The notes below the pieces were generated by a model. It was given only the letters and a program-made list of their open reading frames with translations, ran no database searches and was not told the DNA's origin. From Gemmataceae bacterium (GTDB lineage Bacteria > Planctomycetota > Planctomycetia > Gemmatales > Gemmataceae), in NCBI GenBank assembly GCA_947490035.1, contig CANLGS010000018.1, positions 1 through 16,056 on the forward strand: a DNA stretch of 16,056 bases. Reading direction: 5' to 3'. Below, in pieces: positions 7,978 through 15,049 of this stretch (within the stretch, counting starts at the first letter, position 1; each line of letters begins with the position of its first letter). Both the position numbers and the translations under genes were made by a program.

Positions 7978-8029
7978 CAGTCGAAAGTCGTCACGTCGAA
8001 AGTCATAAAGTCGAAAGGCAGTCGAAGAC
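7978..8029. repeat. Left inverted repeat of the four-helix-bundle cassette
   Basis: This 52-nt arm starts on the base after the receptor stop codon and matches the reverse complement of 8427-8478 at 45 of 52 positions. It is made of GTCGAAA-type units repeating about every 7-8 nt. The 18-nt word at 8000-8017 also occurs, inverted, at 1206-1223. Confidence 0.9.
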
Positions 8030-8046
8030 ACAAACCGGAGGCGGGT

Positions 8047-8418
8047 GTGGCGAAGATCGAACGCTTCGAGGACATCGACGCCTGGAAGAAGGGTCGGGTG
8101 TTGACACGCCGAATCTACGCAATCACGAATGAAGGCGCCTTCGCGCGGGACTTCGGCTTGCGCGATCAGATCCGCCGGGCCGGTGTGTCGATCATGTCGA
8201 ACATCGCGGAGGGGTTCGAGCGCGGGAGTGGCGATAAGGAGTTCGCCCGCTTCCTCTCGATCGCGAAAGGGTCTGCGGGCGAAGTTCGCGCGCAACTCTA
8301 CGCCGCCCTCGATGTCGGCTATTTGGCTGAAGCACAGTTCGATGAGTTGACTGAACTCGCCACCGAGATTTCGCGCCTCCTGAGCCGCTTCATGCAGTAC
8401 CTGACCGCGACTTCTTGA
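8047..8418 (+). CDS. Four-helix-bundle protein (23S rRNA intervening-sequence protein family, TIGR02436-like)
   Basis: This is a 123-residue, all-helical protein. It shows the family pattern: an N-terminal EDIDAWKKG, then [26 protein letters not shown] (about 36-61), [29 protein letters not shown] (65-93) and a C-terminal helix. Homologues are encoded inside 23S rRNA intervening sequences of Leptospira and Coxiella and are structurally related to Avd of diversity-generating retroelements. Their biochemical role is unsettled, with nucleic-acid binding suspected. The GTG start is supported by GGAGG (8037-8041) 5 nt upstream. The gene interrupts an otherwise coherent Wsp-like operon, flanked by 52-nt inverted repeats, and has no known role in chemosensing. 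Its sequence is somewhat less GC-extreme than its neighbours. No reverse transcriptase or variable repeat is present, so it is not part of a visible retroelement. I infer it is a passenger or insertion. Confidence 0.88.
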   Translation: MAKIERFEDIDAWKKGRVLTRRIYAITNEGAFARDFGLRDQIRRAGVSIMSNIAEGFERGSGDKEFARFLSIAKGSAGEVRAQLYAALDVGYLAEAQFDELTELATEISRLLSRFMQYLTATS

Positions 8419-8426
8419 TTGCCTTT

Positions 8427-8478
8427 CGTTTTCGACTGTCTTTGACCTTACGACTTTCGACCTTACGACTTTCGACTG
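8427..8478. repeat. Right inverted repeat of the four-helix-bundle cassette
   Basis: This is the partner of the 7978-8029 arm (45/52 as reverse complement). It begins 8 nt after the four-helix-bundle stop codon and ends 6 nt before the ATG of the cheW gene. The two arms in one transcript could form a long imperfect duplex enclosing the small ORF. No obvious target-site duplication flanks the pair. Confidence 0.9.
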
Positions 8479-8484
8479 CCAAAA

Positions 8485-8946
8485 ATGCTCGGACTCGTCT
8501 TCCAAGTTGGGCCGGACAAAGTCGCGGTGGACGTGCGCCGCGTCCGCGAGGTCGTGCCGCGCGTGCAGCTCACCCCCGTTCACGGGGCGCCGCCGTGGAT
8601 CGCCGGCGTGTTCGTCTACCGCGGACGCGTCGTGCCGGTCGTCGATCTGCACGCGCTCGCGGGCGTCGGCGAGTGCCCGATGCACCTGAGTAGCCGCATC
8701 ATTCTGTTTCCGTACCCGCTCGACATCCCGGAATCGCTCGTCGGGCTGCTCGCGACGCAGGTCGCGGAGATTCGCGAGATCCGCCCCGGCCTCGTGCAGC
8801 CGATTCCCGGACCGCCCGGACGACCGAGCCTCGGACCGGCGCTCGCGGACGGGCAAGGCATCCTCCGACTGCTCGACCCGGACTGGCTGCTCGCGCAGGT
8901 CGCGGCCGGGTCCGGCGGGCTGATCGAAGTGGGGTTCCAGTCGTGA
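8485..8946 (+). CDS. wspB: WspB-type CheW coupling protein
   Basis: This is a 153-residue single-domain CheW-like adaptor, SH3-like beta fold. It opens with LGLVFQVGPDKVAVDVRRVREVVPRV and continues with WIAGVFVYRGRVVPVVDLHALAG, the usual CheW pattern of beta strands around IxGxxxxRGxxxPVxDL. It should bridge the receptor tip and the P5 domain of the hybrid CheA. It is the first of two CheW proteins in the operon, as in Wsp (WspB and WspD). Its stop overlaps the GTG of cheR (GTGA), implying coupled translation. The ATG at 8485 comes directly after the repeat arm and a short A-run, with no Shine-Dalgarno visible, so the inserted cassette may have displaced the original ribosome binding site. 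Confidence 0.88.
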   Translation: MLGLVFQVGPDKVAVDVRRVREVVPRVQLTPVHGAPPWIAGVFVYRGRVVPVVDLHALAGVGECPMHLSSRIILFPYPLDIPESLVGLLATQVAEIREIRPGLVQPIPGPPGRPSLGPALADGQGILRLLDPDWLLAQVAAGSGGLIEVGFQS

Positions 8947-10136
8947 GCGCCGCCGTCGAAAAGGCCGTTCGCGACCGGTTGGGGCTGGACGCCTCGACCC
9001 TGGGGCCGAACGTCCTGAGCTGCGCCATCGAGGGGCGCATGGCCGCGCGCGGCATCACCGATCCGTCGCTGTACGCGGCCCTCGTTCTGACCGAACAGGC
9101 CGAGCTCGATGCGCTGGCGGCCGATCTGGTCGTGCCGGAGACGTGGTTCTTTCGCGGCGGCCACCCGCTATTCGACCGGCTCGCGTCGTTCGTCCTCGGC
9201 CGCGCCGCCCGCCCGAGCGGGGCGCGCGTCCTCAGCGCACCGTGCAGCACCGGTGAGGAGCCGTACTCGCTCGCCATCGCGTTCTTCGACCCGTTGAACA
9301 CGGCCGGCAGTGTGACCATCGACGCCATCGACCTGTCCGAGCGGAACGTGGCCCGCGCCACCGAGGGGCGCTACTCCGCGTCCGCGTTCCGCGAACCGGG
9401 ACCGGACCGGCGACCGGGTTACTTCCGCAAGACGGGCATCGGGTGGGAGGTGCTCCCGCGCATCCGCGATGCGGTGCGGTTTCAGGTGGGCAACCTGACC
9501 GATCCGCTGTTCTTGGAGCGCGAGCGGCCCTACGACCTGATCGTGTGCCGCAACGTGTTCATCTACTTCATGCCCGAGGCCAAGCAGCGGGCGATGGCGA
9601 ACATCGACCGGCTGCTTGCGGCCGACGGCCGGTTGTGCGTGACGCCCGCCGAGGCCGACCGACTGCCGACCGGTCGGTTCGTGCCCGAAGGGCCGACCGA
9701 GTTCGGCATCTACCGTCGCGCCAGCGCGGTGAGCGGTGTACTCGTTCCGCCGCCGCCGGCCCCCGCACCCCCGCCGCCGGCACCTGCTCCGGCCGCGCCC
9801 GCATCGACCGCGCCCCCGCTCGCTGACAGCGCGATCGCCGCGGCGCGTGTGCTGGCCGATTCCGGGCGACTCGCCGACGCGCGGGCCGCGTGTGAAGAAC
9901 TCGTCCGCACCCGCCCCGGCGATGCCGACGTGTTCGCGCTCCTGGGCGTGGTCCACCTCGCCGCCGGAAACGCGGACGCCGCTTACGACGCTTTCGGCAA
10001 GGCGCTGTACCTGAACGCCGATCACGTCGAGGCGGTCAGCCACATGATCGGGCTGTGCGAGCGGCGCGGCAACGTGCCCCGCGCCACCGCCTTGCGCGCC
10101 CGGCTCGCCCGGCTCGCGCCGCCGGAGGGAACATGA
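8943..10136 (+). CDS. wspC: WspC-type CheR methyltransferase with C-terminal TPR
   Basis: This S-adenosylmethionine-dependent enzyme would methylate receptor glutamates and oppose CheB. In its 397 residues, the N-terminal CheR helical domain has ETWFFR (R71). The SAM-binding motif is SAPCSTGEEPYSLA (98-111), with DAIDLS (D130) and CRNVFIYF (202-209). A Pro/Ala-rich linker (about 268-293) leads to tetratricopeptide-like helices (about 295-380, including DADVFALLGVVHLAAGNADAAYDAFGKALYLNAD). Fusion to TPRs is characteristic of WspC rather than flagellar CheR and probably mediates protein contacts. GTG start, supported by the GTGA overlap with the preceding stop and by the start of the conserved domain. 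Its own stop overlaps the next gene's start (ATGA). Confidence 0.93.
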   Translation: MSAAVEKAVRDRLGLDASTLGPNVLSCAIEGRMAARGITDPSLYAALVLTEQAELDALAADLVVPETWFFRGGHPLFDRLASFVLGRAARPSGARVLSAPCSTGEEPYSLAIAFFDPLNTAGSVTIDAIDLSERNVARATEGRYSASAFREPGPDRRPGYFRKTGIGWEVLPRIRDAVRFQVGNLTDPLFLERERPYDLIVCRNVFIYFMPEAKQRAMANIDRLLAADGRLCVTPAEADRLPTGRFVPEGPTEFGIYRRASAVSGVLVPPPPAPAPPPPAPAPAAPASTAPPLADSAIAAARVLADSGRLADARAACEELVRTRPGDADVFALLGVVHLAAGNADAAYDAFGKALYLNADHVEAVSHMIGLCERRGNVPRATALRARLARLAPPEGT

Positions 10137-10807
10137 CCCCGCGCCCGCTCGCTACCGTCGCCGTCGTTCCGCCGGACCAGTGCTGGAACCGCATCGGCGT
10201 GCGCGGCGACCGGTCGTGCCCGGAGTTGCTGAAGGTCACGCACTGCAACAACTGCCCGGTGTTCGCCACCGCCGGCCGGCGGTTCCTCGACGCGCCGTCG
10301 CCCGCCGGCTACCTCGCCGAGTGGACCACCCGGCTCTCCGCCCGCGACGAGACCCGCGAGGGCGACGAGTCCAGCGTGCTCGTGTTCCGGCTCGGCGACG
10401 AGTGGCTCGCGCTGCCGGTCACGGTACTGGTCGAGGTGACGCGGCCGCGGCTGCTGCACCGCATCCCGCACCGCGCCGGGCTGCTCGCGGGCATGGCGAA
10501 CATCCGCGGCGAACTGCACCTGTGCGTGCGGCTCGACATGGTCCTCGGCGTGACCGCCCAGCCGGACAGCGATCCGGACCTGCGGCGCCTCGTCGTCATC
10601 CGGCGCGAAACGGAAGTCTGGGTGTTCGCGGCCGACGAGGTGGATCAGGTTCACCGCGTGCTGATCCCCGACCTGACATCTGCGGCGCCGACGCTGGCGC
10701 GGTCGCACGGGCGACTGACCCGCGGCGTGTTCCCGCACGGGAACCGCGCGGTCGGTGTCCTCGACGACCTGCGTTTATTCCAGACCTTACGGGAGCGGCT
10801 CCGATGA
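10133..10807 (+). CDS. wspD: WspD-type CheW protein with Cys-rich N-terminal motif
   Basis: This 224-residue adaptor has an N-terminal extension containing CWNRIGVRGDRSCP (C17, C29) and HCNNCPVF (C38, C41), the pattern I associate with WspD, which could bind a metal or form a cluster. The CheW domain follows from about 80 (SSVLVFRLGDEWLALPVTVLVEVT, then GLLAGMANIRGELHLCVRLD). It should be the second coupling protein linking receptor and kinase. The start is the ATG at 10133 that overlaps the CheR stop (ATGA), with GGAGGG at 10124-10129 just upstream; in-frame codons before it lie inside cheR and are not used. Its stop overlaps the cheA start (ATGA). The tight overlaps indicate one translationally coupled unit with cheR and cheA. 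Confidence 0.9.
   Translation: MTPRPLATVAVVPPDQCWNRIGVRGDRSCPELLKVTHCNNCPVFATAGRRFLDAPSPAGYLAEWTTRLSARDETREGDESSVLVFRLGDEWLALPVTVLVEVTRPRLLHRIPHRAGLLAGMANIRGELHLCVRLDMVLGVTAQPDSDPDLRRLVVIRRETEVWVFAADEVDQVHRVLIPDLTSAAPTLARSHGRLTRGVFPHGNRAVGVLDDLRLFQTLRERLR
10791..10795 (+). promoter_or_regulatory. Ribosome binding site of cheA
   Basis: GGGAG ends 8 nt before the ATG at 10804. It decides the start: the same frame stays open upstream to 10180, but that part is antisense-style read-through of the cheW gene, while the Hpt domain begins immediately after this ATG. Confidence 0.7.
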
Positions 10808-13800
10808 CGGGCATCGACGCCGCCATGTTCGAGCTGTTCCGCGAGGAGGTGAAGGCGCACGCCGACACCCTCGGGGCCGGCCTCGTCGAAGCCGAGTCGC
10901 GGGCCGGCGACCCCGCGCTGCTCGAAGAACTGATGCGCGCGGCGCACTCCATCAAGGGCGCGGCGCGGATCGTCGGCATCGACACCGCCGTGCGGCTGGC
11001 GCACGTCATGGAGGACGCCCTCGTCGCGGCGCAGGACGGCAAGATTCGGCTTGGCAGCGCGGACATCGACATCCTGCTCCGCGGTTCGGACGTGCTCGCG
11101 GGCCTGGCGGTCCTCACGCAAGACACCATCGCCACGTGGGAGACGAGCAACGGCGCCGCCGTGACCGCGCTCGAGCCGCTGCTGGCCGCCATCGCCGAGG
11201 GGAGCGCGAAGGCACCGGCCGTGCCCCCGGTGAACCGCGACGGTAACGGAGCGGGTGGAAATCCTGTCCCGGTGATTCGCAACGGTAACGGAGCGAGCAA
11301 AAGCCCCCTGATGAATGACGCGGGTGCAACGCCCACCCGCTCCGTTACCGTCGCGGTTCACCAAGAACCGTTTCCACCCCTGGCGGCATTCGAGCCGGCG
11401 AACATCCCGGCCGGGCCGTTCGCGCTGGGCGCTGAACACTCGATGCTCGACCTGTTCCGCGAAGAGGCGCGCGAACACCTGCACGTGATCGCGAAGGCGC
11501 TGCCGCACCTCCCCGCCGACCCGACGGCCGCCGAGCCGGTGCTGGAGTGCCTCAAGCAACTCCGCGGCGCCGCCCGGTTGGTGAAGTGCGCGCCGGTCGC
11601 GGACGTGGCCGGCGCGGTTGGTACGTTCCTGCGGGCGGCACGCGAGTCCAAGGCGCCGCTCCCGGCGCTGGCGGTGGACTGGCTCCGCTATGCGGTCGCG
11701 ACGGTCGCCGGCGCGCTGACGACCGACGACGAGACGTTCCCCGAATGGCTGGAGTCGGCACGACCCGCGTTCGCGACCATCGCGGACGCCTTCACCCAGG
11801 CCGCGAGCGCGAGTAAAGCGGCGCCTGCCCCGGCGCCGGCACCGCCTCCACTCGCGCCCGCGGCGCAGAGCAACGGCGTCCCCGAAGCGCCGCCCGCGCC
11901 CGCGAACACGGTCCGCATGACCGCCGCGAAGCCGCACGTTCGCCCGCTCGCCGACCTGTACCCGGATGAGTTACCGCTCACGCCCGGATGGGACGGCAGT
12001 TACGCGGCGCCGGTCGCTCCGCCGCCCGCACCGGTGGCGGTGATCCCCATGAACCTGGGCGCGCCCCCGCCGCCCCCGGAACTGGTGGTGCGAGTCAGCG
12101 CGCAGAGCCTCAACCGGCTCATGGGGTTGGCCGGCGAATCGCTCGTGCAGGCCCGGTGGCTGCCGTCGTTCGCCACCGCGCTCCTCAAACTGCGCAAGCA
12201 CCAGGACGTGCTGGCGACGATGCTGGACACCGCCTACCACGCCGCGGTCGGCGGGATGGCGCCGACGCAGATTGCCACGCTCGTCGCCGAGACGCGCCAC
12301 GAGTGGGCCGCGTGCCGGCTCGAACTGTCCGAGAAGACCGCCTCCTTCGACGACCACGCGGCCCGCGCCGAAGACCTCAACGCCCGCCTCTACCGCGAGG
12401 TCATCGCCAGCCGCATGCGGCCGTTCGGCGACGGCATCCACGGCCTGCCGCGCATGGTGCGCGACATGGCCCGGTCGCTCGGCAAGGAGGCGCGGCTGGT
12501 GATCGTGGGCGAACACACGGAGGTCGATCGCGACATCCTGGAGAAGCTCGAATCGCCCCTCTCGCACCTGATCCGCAACGCCATCGACCACGGGCTGGAG
12601 TCGCCCGACGTGCGCACCGTGGCCGGGAAGCCGAGCACCGGCACGATCACCGTCGAGGCGCGGCACCGGGCCGGGATGCTGCTCGTGTCCGTGTCCGACG
12701 ACGGCACCGGCGTCGATCTCATGCGGCTCCGCAAGAAGATCGTCGAGCGCGGGCTGAACTCGCCCGAGATGGTCGCCAAATCGACGGAAGCGGAGTTGCT
12801 CGAATTCCTCTTCTTGCCCGGTTTCAGCACGGCCGCGTTGGTCACCGAGTTCTCCGGCCGCGGCGTCGGCCTCGACGTGGTGCTGGACACCATCCGCAAG
12901 GTCGGCGGCAACGTCCGCGTCACCACCGCGCGCGGCACCGGCACCGCGTTCCACCTGCAACTGCCGCTCACGCTCTCGGTGATCCGCGCCGTCGTCATCG
13001 ACGTGGCCGGCGAACCCTACGCGTTCCCGCACACCCGCATCGACCGGCTGATCCGCATCCGCCGCGACGACGTGCGCTCGATCGAACACCGCCAGTTCGT
13101 CACCGTGGACGGGCAGAACGTCGGGCTGGTGATGGCCGCCCAACTGCTCGACATGCCGGCCCCCGCGCTCGCCGGAACCGACGTGCCGGTCGTGCTGCTG
13201 TCCGACGGCACCGGCGTGTACGGGCTGGTCGTGGACGCGTTCCGCGGCGAACAAGACCTGGTGGTGCGCCCGCTCGACCCGCGGCTCGGCAAGGTGCCCA
13301 ACCTGAGCGCCGCCGCGATCCTCGACGACGGCTCGCCCGTGCTGATCGTGGACGTTGAAGACCTGTTCCGGTCGATGGACCAGTTCATCCAGTCGGGGTC
13401 GCTGGTGCGGTGCGAGACGCGCGCGTCCGGCGCGTCCCGCAAGAAGCGCGTGCTGGTGGTGGACGACTCCATCACGGTGCGCGAAGTCGAACGCCAGTTG
13501 CTTCTGCACAAGGGGTACGAGGTGGCGGTCGCGGTGGACGGCATGGACGGGTGGAACAAGGTGCGGGCCGAGCGGTGCGACCTGTTGGTAAGCGACATCG
13601 ACATGCCGCGCATGAATGGTCTACAGTTGGTTCAGGCGGTGCGGGCCGACGACCGGCTCCGAGACCTACCGGTCATCATCGTTTCCTATAAAGAACGTGA
13701 GGAGGACCGGATCAAGGGGCTGGAGGTCGGGGCGAACGCGTACCTGACCAAGAGCAGTTTCCACGACAACCGGTTCATCGACGCGGTGGTCGAACTGATC

Positions 13801-13821
13801 GGCCTGGCCGAGGGCCGGTGA
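10804..13821 (+). CDS. wspE: WspE-type hybrid CheA histidine kinase with receiver domain
   Basis: This is a 1005-residue cytosolic kinase. Hpt1 (about 5-130) has the phosphoacceptor motif AAHSIKGAAR (H48). A linker (about 143-190) is encoded by an inverted repeat. A second Hpt-like unit (about 210-335) keeps LRGAAR but has K251 where the histidine should be. A Pro/Ala linker (340-425) follows. P3 dimerisation (about 428-535) precedes the ATPase: N box HLIRNAIDHGLE (588-599), G1 SDDGTGVD, GFSTA, and G2 GRGVGLDVV. A CheW-like P5 domain spans about 715-860. The C-terminal receiver (880-1005) has D887/D888, D931 and K983. It should phosphorylate the PP2C response regulator and CheB, with its own receiver acting as sink or modulator. 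It overlaps the upstream cheW by ATGA. Confidence 0.95.
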   Translation: MTGIDAAMFELFREEVKAHADTLGAGLVEAESRAGDPALLEELMRAAHSIKGAARIVGIDTAVRLAHVMEDALVAAQDGKIRLGSADIDILLRGSDVLAGLAVLTQDTIATWETSNGAAVTALEPLLAAIAEGSAKAPAVPPVNRDGNGAGGNPVPVIRNGNGASKSPLMNDAGATPTRSVTVAVHQEPFPPLAAFEPANIPAGPFALGAEHSMLDLFREEAREHLHVIAKALPHLPADPTAAEPVLECLKQLRGAARLVKCAPVADVAGAVGTFLRAARESKAPLPALAVDWLRYAVATVAGALTTDDETFPEWLESARPAFATIADAFTQAASASKAAPAPAPAPPPLAPAAQSNGVPEAPPAPANTVRMTAAKPHVRPLADLYPDELPLTPGWDGSYAAPVAPPPAPVAVIPMNLGAPPPPPELVVRVSAQSLNRLMGLAGESLVQARWLPSFATALLKLRKHQDVLATMLDTAYHAAVGGMAPTQIATLVAETRHEWAACRLELSEKTASFDDHAARAEDLNARLYREVIASRMRPFGDGIHGLPRMVRDMARSLGKEARLVIVGEHTEVDRDILEKLESPLSHLIRNAIDHGLESPDVRTVAGKPSTGTITVEARHRAGMLLVSVSDDGTGVDLMRLRKKIVERGLNSPEMVAKSTEAELLEFLFLPGFSTAALVTEFSGRGVGLDVVLDTIRKVGGNVRVTTARGTGTAFHLQLPLTLSVIRAVVIDVAGEPYAFPHTRIDRLIRIRRDDVRSIEHRQFVTVDGQNVGLVMAAQLLDMPAPALAGTDVPVVLLSDGTGVYGLVVDAFRGEQDLVVRPLDPRLGKVPNLSAAAILDDGSPVLIVDVEDLFRSMDQFIQSGSLVRCETRASGASRKKRVLVVDDSITVREVERQLLLHKGYEVAVAVDGMDGWNKVRAERCDLLVSDIDMPRMNGLQLVQAVRADDRLRDLPVIIVSYKEREEDRIKGLEVGANAYLTKSSFHDNRFIDAVVELIGLAEGR
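11229..11362. repeat. Inverted-repeat element embedded in the cheA coding sequence
   Basis: Positions 11229-11258 and 11333-11362 are perfect 30-bp reverse complements, 74 nt apart. The word ACGGTAACGGAGCG from the left arm recurs as a direct copy at 11281-11294, so the unit is present three times. It codes in frame for a low-complexity linker (NRDGNG, NGNGAS, TRSVTVAV) between the functional and the degenerate Hpt units. Confidence 0.88.
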
Positions 13822-13885
13822 TCGCCTGTCATCAGTCATTCGCGTTTCGTTTAGCCGCGACTCGAAGAGGAACGCGAGCCGCACG

Positions 13886-13920
13886 AGGACAGAAGGCAGA
13901 GGACAGAAGGCAGAGGACAC
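13886..13920 (+). repeat. Five tandem heptamers between cheA and cheB
   Basis: Two alternating 7-nt words, AGGACAG and AAGGCAG, occur in strict tandem for 35 nt, the last unit ending in C instead of G. They lie in the 104-nt gap between cheA and cheB. The GAGG at 13913-13916 inside the last unit is 9 nt before the cheB ATG and could serve as its ribosome binding site. Confidence 0.85.
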
Positions 13921-13925
13921 ATCGG

Positions 13926-14951
13926 ATGCGTATCGGGATCGTGAACGACCTGGCGTTGGCGCGGGAGGTGCTCCGGCGCATCGTCGCGGCCATGCCGGGG
14001 TACACGGTCGCGTGGGCGGCCGAGGACGGCGCCGACGCGGCGCGCAAGGCCGCCGCCGACCGGCCCGACGCGATCCTCATGGACCTCGTCATGCCGCGGG
14101 TCAACGGGGTCGAGGCGACGCGCCAGATCATGCAGCAGGCGCCGTGCCCGATCCTGATCGTGACGAACAGTGTCGCGGCCAACTTCCCGCTCGTGTTCCA
14201 GGCGCTCGGCGCGGGCGCCGTGGATGCGGTGGACACGCCGACCGTCGGCCCCAGCGGCACGATCGCGAACCAGGAGAAGTTGGTCGCGCGGCTGCTCAAA
14301 CTGGAGTGCGCGCTCAATGAGATGAGCGGGTCGAGTCTGATCATGGTCCCGCTCGCCAGCGGCGTGCCGGGCGACCTGCCGCCGCTGGTGCTGCTGGGCG
14401 CGTCCACCGGCGGGCCGCAGGCGCTGGTCGCCGTGGTCAGCACGCTGCCGGCCGACTTCCCGGCCGCGGTACTCATCAGCCTGCACATCGGGGCCGACTT
14501 CGCGCTGGGGGTGGTGCAGCAGCTCGCGCTCTCGTGCGCGCTGCCGGTGCGGGCCGTGAACGACGGCGACCACCCGACCGCCGGCACCGTTCACGTCGCG
14601 GTCACCGACGACCACATGGAACTGGCCGCGGACCGCTGCCTGCGCTACACGGCGAAGCCGCGCAACTCGCCGTTCCGCCCGTCGGTGGACGTGCTGTTCA
14701 GCAGCGCCGCGGGCCACAGTCCGAGTCTGGGTGTGGCGGCGCTACTCACCGGGATGGGCAACGACGGGGCCGCCGGGCTGCTGCGGCTGCGCGCCGCCGG
14801 GTGGCACACGATCGCCCAGGACGAGGCGACGAGCGTCGTGTACGGGATGCCGCGCGCGGCCGTCGAGAATCGCGCCGCGGTGGAGGTGTTGCCGCTGCCG
14901 CACATCGGCGCGAGCATCGTGACGAAGATCCTATCCAATCGCCGGCGGTGA
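13926..14951 (+). CDS. cheB: WspF-type CheB methylesterase response regulator
   Basis: This is a 341-residue protein-glutamate methylesterase (and glutamine deamidase) that would reset receptor methylation. The receiver (1-125) has D8, phosphoacceptor D53 (LMDLVMP) and T80. Where most CheB receivers have a KP motif it has AVDAVDTP, as I recall for WspF. The C-terminal esterase has GASTGGP (S160), SLHIGADF (H187) and LLTGMGNDGAAG (D280), so the Ser-His-Asp triad is complete. I chose the ATG at 13926 because the receiver begins directly there (MRIGIVND); an in-frame GTG at 13818 would translate the repeat. It is the last gene of the operon. In Pseudomonas, loss of WspF locks the pathway on, so this protein is probably the negative regulator of the phosphatase output. 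Confidence 0.94.
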   Translation: MRIGIVNDLALAREVLRRIVAAMPGYTVAWAAEDGADAARKAAADRPDAILMDLVMPRVNGVEATRQIMQQAPCPILIVTNSVAANFPLVFQALGAGAVDAVDTPTVGPSGTIANQEKLVARLLKLECALNEMSGSSLIMVPLASGVPGDLPPLVLLGASTGGPQALVAVVSTLPADFPAAVLISLHIGADFALGVVQQLALSCALPVRAVNDGDHPTAGTVHVAVTDDHMELAADRCLRYTAKPRNSPFRPSVDVLFSSAAGHSPSLGVAALLTGMGNDGAAGLLRLRAAGWHTIAQDEATSVVYGMPRAAVENRAAVEVLPLPHIGASIVTKILSNRRR

Positions 14952-14975
14952 GGTCGGAGCGCCTTACCTCCGCCG
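14943..14975 (+). terminator. Possible terminator hairpin at the end of the chemosensory operon
   Basis: CGGCGG (14943-14948) and AGGT (14951-14954) pair with ACCT and CCGCCG (14966-14975), with a 2-nt bulge over part of the cheB stop codon. The stem is strong, but no T-tract follows, so intrinsic termination is uncertain. Confidence 0.3.
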
Positions 14976-15049
14976 CGCGATTTGAAATGCGGCTTCTTCT
15001 GCCAGTCAGGCGGGATAGTGCCGGGCTTTGGCTCGCGACCCGCCGTGAG

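Noticed and set aside
8047..8418. Avd accessory gene of a diversity-generating retroelement
   Set aside because: No reverse transcriptase, template repeat or variable repeat is found in the window; the gene fits the broader four-helix-bundle family.
7978..8478. Classical insertion sequence
   Set aside because: No transposase is encoded, the only ORF is a 123-residue four-helix bundle, and no target-site duplication is visible.
6397..8856. Long open frame on the minus strand (819 codons) across the receptor gene
   Set aside because: It is antisense to well-supported genes, has no recognisable domain and is rich in His, Arg, Asp and Val as expected of a shadow frame in GC-rich DNA.
10180..10803. 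Upstream extension of the cheA frame
   Set aside because: It reads through the cheW gene out of frame with Arg/Pro-rich low-complexity sequence; the ATG at 10804 has a ribosome binding site, an ATGA overlap and the Hpt domain directly after it.
13818..13925. GTG start of cheB at 13818
   Set aside because: It would translate the heptamer repeat and add 36 low-complexity residues before a receiver domain that begins cleanly at the ATG at 13926.
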